A stretch of DNA of 64,000 nucleotides from Gavia stellata (lineage: Eukaryota > Chordata > Aves > Gaviiformes > Gaviidae). A program made the position numbers and the translations under genes. The notes below the pieces were generated by a model. It had not been told where the DNA came from and made no database searches. It saw nothing but the letters and a program-made list of their open reading frames with translations. The DNA lies in the NCBI RefSeq assembly GCF_030936135.1, contig NC_082619.1:5087208-5151207 (forward strand), given 5' to 3'. Shown piece by piece: positions 58,901 to 64,000 of this stretch (positions are counted from its first letter, which is position 1; each line of letters begins with the position of its first letter).

Positions 58901-60606
58901 GCCCAGGGGTTCCCTCTTGTGGCAAGACGCTCCAGGCTCGCCTGCCCCGCTCGCAGCCGGGTGCGGAGCCGCTCCCCGCGCCCCGTCGAGGAGGGTGGGG
59001 GGTGCCGGGGGAGCCCGGCCCGGGGCTCGGGGTGGGCTCCCCCCGGGGCGCTGGGGAGGGTGGGCAGCAGCCTCGCAGGCTGCCTCCCTCTAAAGAGCAG
59101 CACCCCTGGGTGTCGGGGCAGGGGGTCCGGGGTGCCGTCGGCACTAATGCAGCAGCTGCGGGCTTGCGGTTACCCGCCGGGCTGCGGAGCGGCGGCCGGC
59201 TCTGGGGTTGCGGCTCGGGGGTGTCCGGCTCGGCTCAGCGGAGCTCGGAGCTCGCCGTCTCCCCCAGCTTGCCTCCCGCCTCGCAGCGGGAGATGAGCCA
59301 GCTTTGGGTGCCCCACACCACGGAACTCTGCGCCCCATCCCTGCGGGCGGGCTCCGTCTCATCGCCCCGCGTCCCCCATCTCTGCGTCCGTGCAGGGACA
59401 CTGAGGCACAGACCTGTCCTGCAGCCGGTTTGGGGTAGGTAACCCCAACGCTCGCAGCCGTGAGCGGGGCCGCAGCGGGGCTGCGTCGCGCAGCCAGGGC
59501 CTGAGAGCGGGACAGCCGTGAAGACCCTGGCACCTCCGTACCCACCTCTGGGCGGATGAGCTGGGGGACAGGCTGGGCTTCCCTCTTACATAGCAAACCA
59601 GATGCTTGGCAGCTGCCTAATGGTGTTTGTGGACGCTGCAGCGGCCAGGCACGAAGAGAAGGCCTCTGCGGGCTCCGCTGCACCAGGCCGGAGGTCAGCG
59701 CAGCCCCTCTGAGCCCCGTCCCCGCTCGGCTGTCGGGGCGAGGGGCTGGAGCCGAGGGGAGCTGGTTCTCCACCAGCCGTGATGAGTCAGCACCTCGCTG
59801 CAACGCTGAGCAGGGCTCCGCACGCCACGGAGGCGAGCAGCACCCAGGCGGCATCGATGTTTATTAATGACTGTATTGGGGATGCTGTTTAGTCACGGCT
59901 CCCACGGAGCCTGAGAGGCAGCCTCCCCGCCTGCCGTGGGGTGGGAGGCTCCTCTGCTGTCCTCAGGAGACATCCGAGGCACCCAGGCACCCGCACCGCT
60001 TGGCACCCATATAACCAGGTCCTGCGAGAGGCCTCAGCGATGCCACCGCCGCTTCCTCCAATGCTGCCACGCTGCCTGCCGCTTCCCTCACTGCCTCCCC
60101 TCCCAGCAGAGCAACAGGGCGATCGCTGCTCCAGAGATGGGGGAAACTGAGGCACGGTGTGCAGGGAGGGGTGACGGCAGGACACGGCCCGGCCACGCTG
60201 ATCTCCTAAAGGCCGGCGATGCAGCGGGCTGTGCTCGCTGCCTGCGTCTGGTGCATCAGGGGGGATTTATTAATGCGAGAGTGCTGCAGATTTAACTGGG
60301 AAGAACGTGAGCAAAGCGATTAGAGGATGGGAGGGGGGGGACAGCCCTGGAAGTGCTGGGCAGTGTTGGGGGGTGCTCTGGGCGGGCAGCGGGCACTGGC
60401 CAGCCGGCACAGCCCTCCCCGGTGAGGAACACGTTTCAGGGCCAGATGCTGTTATTAAACTCTCCAAGGGGCGTTTTCCCGCTCCGCCGTCTGCAGCGCC
60501 ATGAAACTTGCATGAGATTTGAGATGAAAAGTCTATTTCTTTCAACGAAGTTTGAATAAGATCAAATCGGAAAAAGAAAACAGTAACTCTTCCCTCACCC
60601 CTCCTG

Positions 60607-60621
60607 CCCCCCCCCCCCCCC
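60607..60621. repeat. poly(C) tract, 15 C
   Basis: Uninterrupted C run followed by agattcc. Confidence 0.95.
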
Positions 60622-60821
60622 AGATTCCTATGGGATTTAGCCTTCTGGAGGCAAAAATCCTTGCAATCTGGCCGTGCCCCCCGGCAGGCCGGCGCTGAGC
60701 GGGGGCCTGGGCTGGGTGCTGGGTGCGTCCGGGGGGGTCTCCGCAGGGGATGGCGGTGAAGCCGAGGGGTCCGCAGCTTTGCAGTGGTGGCTGTGTTGCA
60801 ACGGAGGGGGCTGTCCTCACT

Positions 60822-60849
60822 GGGGGGGGGGGGGGGGGGGGGGGGGGGG
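60822..60849. repeat. poly(G) tract, 28 G
   Basis: Uninterrupted G run flanked by cctcact and ctcacag. Its length is likely polymorphic or approximate. Confidence 0.95.
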
Positions 60850-61016
60850 CTCACAGCCCGAAGCAGGGGTGCACACTGACACGGGGGGGCAGCGAACGGG
60901 GGGCCCAGCCCCTCACCCTTGGTGCATCGGGTCCCTTCGGATGCCGTAACTCAGCCTCCCCTTGGAACACGGTTGGAATGTGCTCAAAGCGGGTCTCCGC
61001 TGGATGGAGACGGGGC

Positions 61017-61034
61017 GGGGGGGGGGGGGGGGGC
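61017..61034. repeat. poly(G) tract, 18 G
   Basis: Uninterrupted G run within a G-rich stretch about 170 bp from the 28-G tract. Confidence 0.95.
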
Positions 61035-61242
61035 CGCCCGCCTGCACCCCCCGCTGCTCTGGAGCTTCGGGCAGCGCGGAGGAGGGCGGCTGGCGGCGGG
61101 GGGGCGGCCGGGGGCTGCTGCCGGTGGGGGATCCCACCCCTGCCCGGGCCGCGGGGTGCCCCGGGGGCTCCGGGGGGGGCTCCGGGCGGGGCGGGGCGGG
61201 GCCGCCAGGGGGAGCCCGCGGCCGCGGCGGGAGCCGCATCCC

Positions 61243-61515
61243 CCCCCCGGCAGCATCCCTCCCCCGGCAGCATCCCTCCCCCGGCAGCATCCCCCCCTCC
61301 AGCATCCCTCCCCTGGCAGCATCCCCCGGCAGCATCCCCCCCCCCAGCATCCCCCCCCCGGCAGCATCCCCCGGCAGCATCCCCCCCCAGCATCCCTCCC
61401 CCGGCAGCATCCCCCCCCCGGCAGCATCCCCCCACCCAGCATCCCTCCCCCGGCAGCATCCCCTCCCCCGGCAGCATCCCCCCCCCCAGCATCCCTCGCA
61501 CCCCCCCGCCGAGCA
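61243..61515. repeat. GCAGCATCC minisatellite, about 16 units
   Basis: Irregular 13-20 bp units of the form [cg]gcagcatccctccccc or ccagcatccccc, about 16 copies plus a diverged last one (gagcatcctt). The core resembles that of the 38-bp minisatellite at 50.66 kb. Unit length varies through C-run slippage. Confidence 0.95.
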
Positions 61516-64000
61516 TCCTTCCCCGCCGCCCCCCGGGGCTGGGACACGCTGCCGGGCGCAGGGCAGCGCAGCGGGCTGGTCCTGCCGGGAGCTGCCGGGC
61601 TCCCGTGGGGGTTCTCGGCCGTGGGCTCCGGCTGAGCCCTCGGCGTCCTCAGCATGATGTGGGGGTCCCGCCCTGCCCCAGATCCCCCCCGAGTGCCTGG
61701 GACCCCGCCTCGGGCCAGGAACACGGCTAACGTGGCAGGTCCAGCAGCGGGGCCCCGGCGGGGTGCAGCGGGGAGCCCGAGGGGAGCTGCGTGGCCTGGT
61801 TTGTTCCCCGGTGGCCAGAAAGCCCACTGGCACCTCCTAATTGCCCGGGTAATGCCTGTGCAGCACATGGCTGCACCCCACGTGCTGGCAGCGAGCAGCA
61901 GCGTGGCGTCGTTTCACCCTCGACGCGCAGCCCGGCTGAACGCCGGACCGGGGCGCAACGGCCTCCCGGGGGGCTGCGAGCTGGAGCCCGGACCCGCGGG
62001 AGCCGGCCCTTCGCATCCAGGTCCCAGGGTTTGCAGGTGGGTCCTGCTGCTGCGCCGGGGCCAGGTCGCAGAGGGGGTTAGGCAATATCTGACAGCAAGG
62101 GGAAACTGAGGCACATCCCGGTGTGTGTGCTGGGCATGCATGGGGAAGAAGCGCGGGTTGCACCCCAGCACAGCTCGCCTGTAGGTGCCTGCCTGAGGAG
62201 CAGGACCTTGAGGTAACTGCCCAGGTCTGCTCTTAGCGTGAGTTGGTCGCAGTCTCACATCAGCCACGCGGGAGGAGAGTCCGTTTCGCAGCAGCCCCCA
62301 GCCACAAAGGTGCCTTCCCCCAGCAGCTCCTCTTGGCTGTATCTGCCGGGAACCAGCTTGTCCCTGGCACGCTGCTGCCTGGCTGCTGCCTCATCAGCGC
62401 ATTAATAAACCATCTCTAACCGGCCTTCCTCACCGCTGCCAACTTCTTTTTTCATGCCAGAGCGCCAGCACTGCCCCAGCTGGGAAGGGAGCACAGAGGT
62501 ACCTCCGGCATCACCTCTTCCATGAGCCGGTAAGGCCAAGGGAGAGGCGAGAAGCTGCCTGGAGCTCAGGGAGTCTGTTAGCAGGAGCAGCAGCCCTGAG
62601 AAAGCAGGCACAGATTCAATTCACTCGGCAGCGTGGGCTGGATCCTGCTGCTGGATCCTCCAGCGTGGATCCTGAGCGCTTGCAGTGTCCGTGGAGGTGG
62701 TGCTGCAGGGGCTGCGCTGCACCCAGCACCGGCTATTTCGGGCAGGTGACGGCACCCCGCTCCTCGTCCCCGCTCTGCTCCACGTGCCCTGGCTGCTCGG
62801 TGGCATCGTCCCTAACCGGTGGGTGGCTGGGGACCCGCGTGGTCCCGAGGAATGGGCTGGGGGTGCGATGCAGATGGCTGAAAATCTGCGAGAGATTGGG
62901 AGGTGTCTCCGAGACTCTGGGCGAGGGCTCGGTGGAGCACCCCAAGGGCAGAGCAGGGCGAACGGCCGTCCAGCGGCGTGTGCGCCTGAGCACGGTGGGC
63001 ACGGCTGGCGCTGCCTTTCCCTGCCTGCCGGGGTGGCCCCGGTGGGTTCCCTTTCTCCATATGGCCGTGGATGCATTTTAAACCCTTGGATGGGTAATAA
63101 ATAGAATCAGGCCCGCTGCCTTTTGTTTTGATTGATTCCATTTGTTCTGCATAAGCAGCTCCTTCCCCTTGCCAAGGCTCTGTTCCTGGGGAAGTAAGAT
63201 GCTGTGAGCTGGAGGGGCTCAGCCGTGCCGTGCTGGGGAGGGTCCCTGGTGCTCCCAGCACTGCTGGGGCTGAGGCGGCCCAAGGCTGAACTCTGACACA
63301 AGGGAAACTGAGGCACCCAACAGTGCCAGGTCTGCCTCTGCAGCGGGTGGCTGCCCTTGGACAAAAAGGGAAACTGAGGCTGCGAAGCATGGTGTGCCAT
63401 GCCTGGGGATGTGCGGCGAGGCTGGGGTGGCTCTCAGCTGCAGAAGCTGCCTTCTTCTGGCACTGTGTGCAGCGTGAAGCTGCCAAGGTGCTGGGCCAGC
63501 AACAGGTGATCCAGTGGTGTTGGCCACCCCGCGGTGACCGGCACTGCTCTGCGGGGAAAGAGGACTTTATAGATGAGCTTGGGATGAAGATGAACATAGG
63601 AGCCGGCACTCCTGGCTTCCCGCTCCAGCTCTGTCGCAAACAGCAGCCTCAGGCAAGTCTGGTGTTTCCCTGCCTCAGTTTCCCCAGGCAGGAGAAGCTG
63701 TTTACCTGCTGGGAGCTGGGGAACCCGCAGGTTTGGCAGCAGGAGGAGCCCTGTGGATGAAAAGCACCGCTCAAAGCCAGGGCGGCCGGTCCGTGGGCTC
63801 CCTGCGGGGCGGCACAGCAGTGAGAACCCGAGCGGTGGGCGATGGGTGGGGGGCCCAGAGGCATCATCCCGATGGTGCGCCAAATGCAGCCCCGCTTCCC
63901 TCTCACCTCCTCGCCTGTGGACCCCCAGCCCTGGCAGGAGGAGGGATGGATGTACCCGGGGCAGAGGGGGGGGCTAAAATTATGCCCCTGCCCCGGTGCT

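Larger units (their letters stand above)
59395..63684. repeat. cluster of the dispersed 15-mer gggaaactgaggcac
   Basis: Copies on + lie at 60141-60155, 62100-62114 and 63302-63316 (exact), 63368-63380 (first 13 bases) and 59395-59409 (one mismatch). A reverse copy (tgcctcagtttccc) lies at 63671-63684. The 15-mer is the best-known phrase of MIR and L3 3' ends, but the flanks do not extend the match. Confidence 0.85.
58900..64000. other. very GC-rich distal region with repeats, no supportable gene
   Basis: CpG-rich patches occur at about 58930-59530, 61000-61240 and 61900-62000. They might mark promoters of unseen transcripts, but no coding exon could be recognised. In human the next gene beyond JAM3 is IGSF9B; I found none of its Ig or fibronectin exons here. 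ORFs are long only because stops are rare in GC-rich repeats. Confidence 0.65.

Noticed and set aside
58554..59854. Reverse and forward ORFs near the 59 kb CpG-rich patch as a possible gene
   Set aside because: Mutually overlapping in several frames, with Arg/Pro/Ser-rich composition expected from GC-rich DNA and no recognisable family.
60674..61868. ORFs of 190-335 codons across the poly(G) tracts and second minisatellite
   Set aside because: Open in several frames on both strands because of GC-rich repeats and homopolymers. No domains, no splice context.
1..64000. Endogenous viral gene remnants, tRNA or rRNA genes
   Set aside because: I looked for reverse-transcriptase, gag/env-type and RNA-gene signatures while reading the ORFs and sequence and saw none I could support.

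Overview
This window is vertebrate nuclear DNA, most likely from a bird. It holds the 3' part of one gene and the whole coding sequence of a second, in a tail-to-tail pair. On the + strand, 22 exons (1-17284) encode the C-terminal ~934 residues of NCAPD3, the HEAT-repeat subunit D3 of condensin II. On the - strand, nine coding exons (51208 down to 21469) encode a complete 300-residue JAM3 (JAM-C), an immunoglobulin-superfamily junctional adhesion molecule. I built both models by hand from GT-AG (once GC-AG) junctions. Reading frame is kept across every junction and the proteins align to the mammalian orthologues as I remember them. The same convergent pair lies on human 11q25. The compact introns, a GC-rich CpG-island end and the lack of mammalian SINEs and LINEs suggest a sauropsid, probably avian, small chromosome; the species is inference.

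Layout. 1-17.3 kb: NCAPD3 exons with mostly 0.1-1.5 kb introns and one of 2.9 kb before the last three exons. 17.3-21.5 kb: the two 3' UTRs and the convergent interval, with poly(A) signals on both strands. 21.5-26.9 kb: JAM3 exons 9 to 2. 26.9-51.2 kb: the ~24 kb first intron of JAM3, with no gene I can support; it holds a few short duplications and remnants of very old dispersed repeats. 50.35-51.55 kb: the JAM3 CpG-island promoter and first exon, with a 38-bp GC-rich minisatellite just inside intron 1. 51.2-64 kb: GC-rich DNA upstream of JAM3, with no supportable gene, long G and C homopolymers, a second minisatellite with a related core (61.25-61.51 kb), and a cluster of a dispersed 15-mer of the mammalian MIR/L3 type.

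The two proteins do not work together. NCAPD3 shapes mitotic chromosomes in the nucleus and JAM3 acts at cell-cell contacts. They are linked only by position and possibly by overlapping 3' ends. I found no undescribed multi-gene system. The observations most worth following are the two related minisatellites, the GC-AG intron and conserved motifs in the NCAPD3 tail, the cluster of MIR-like 15-mers, and the old repeat fossils.
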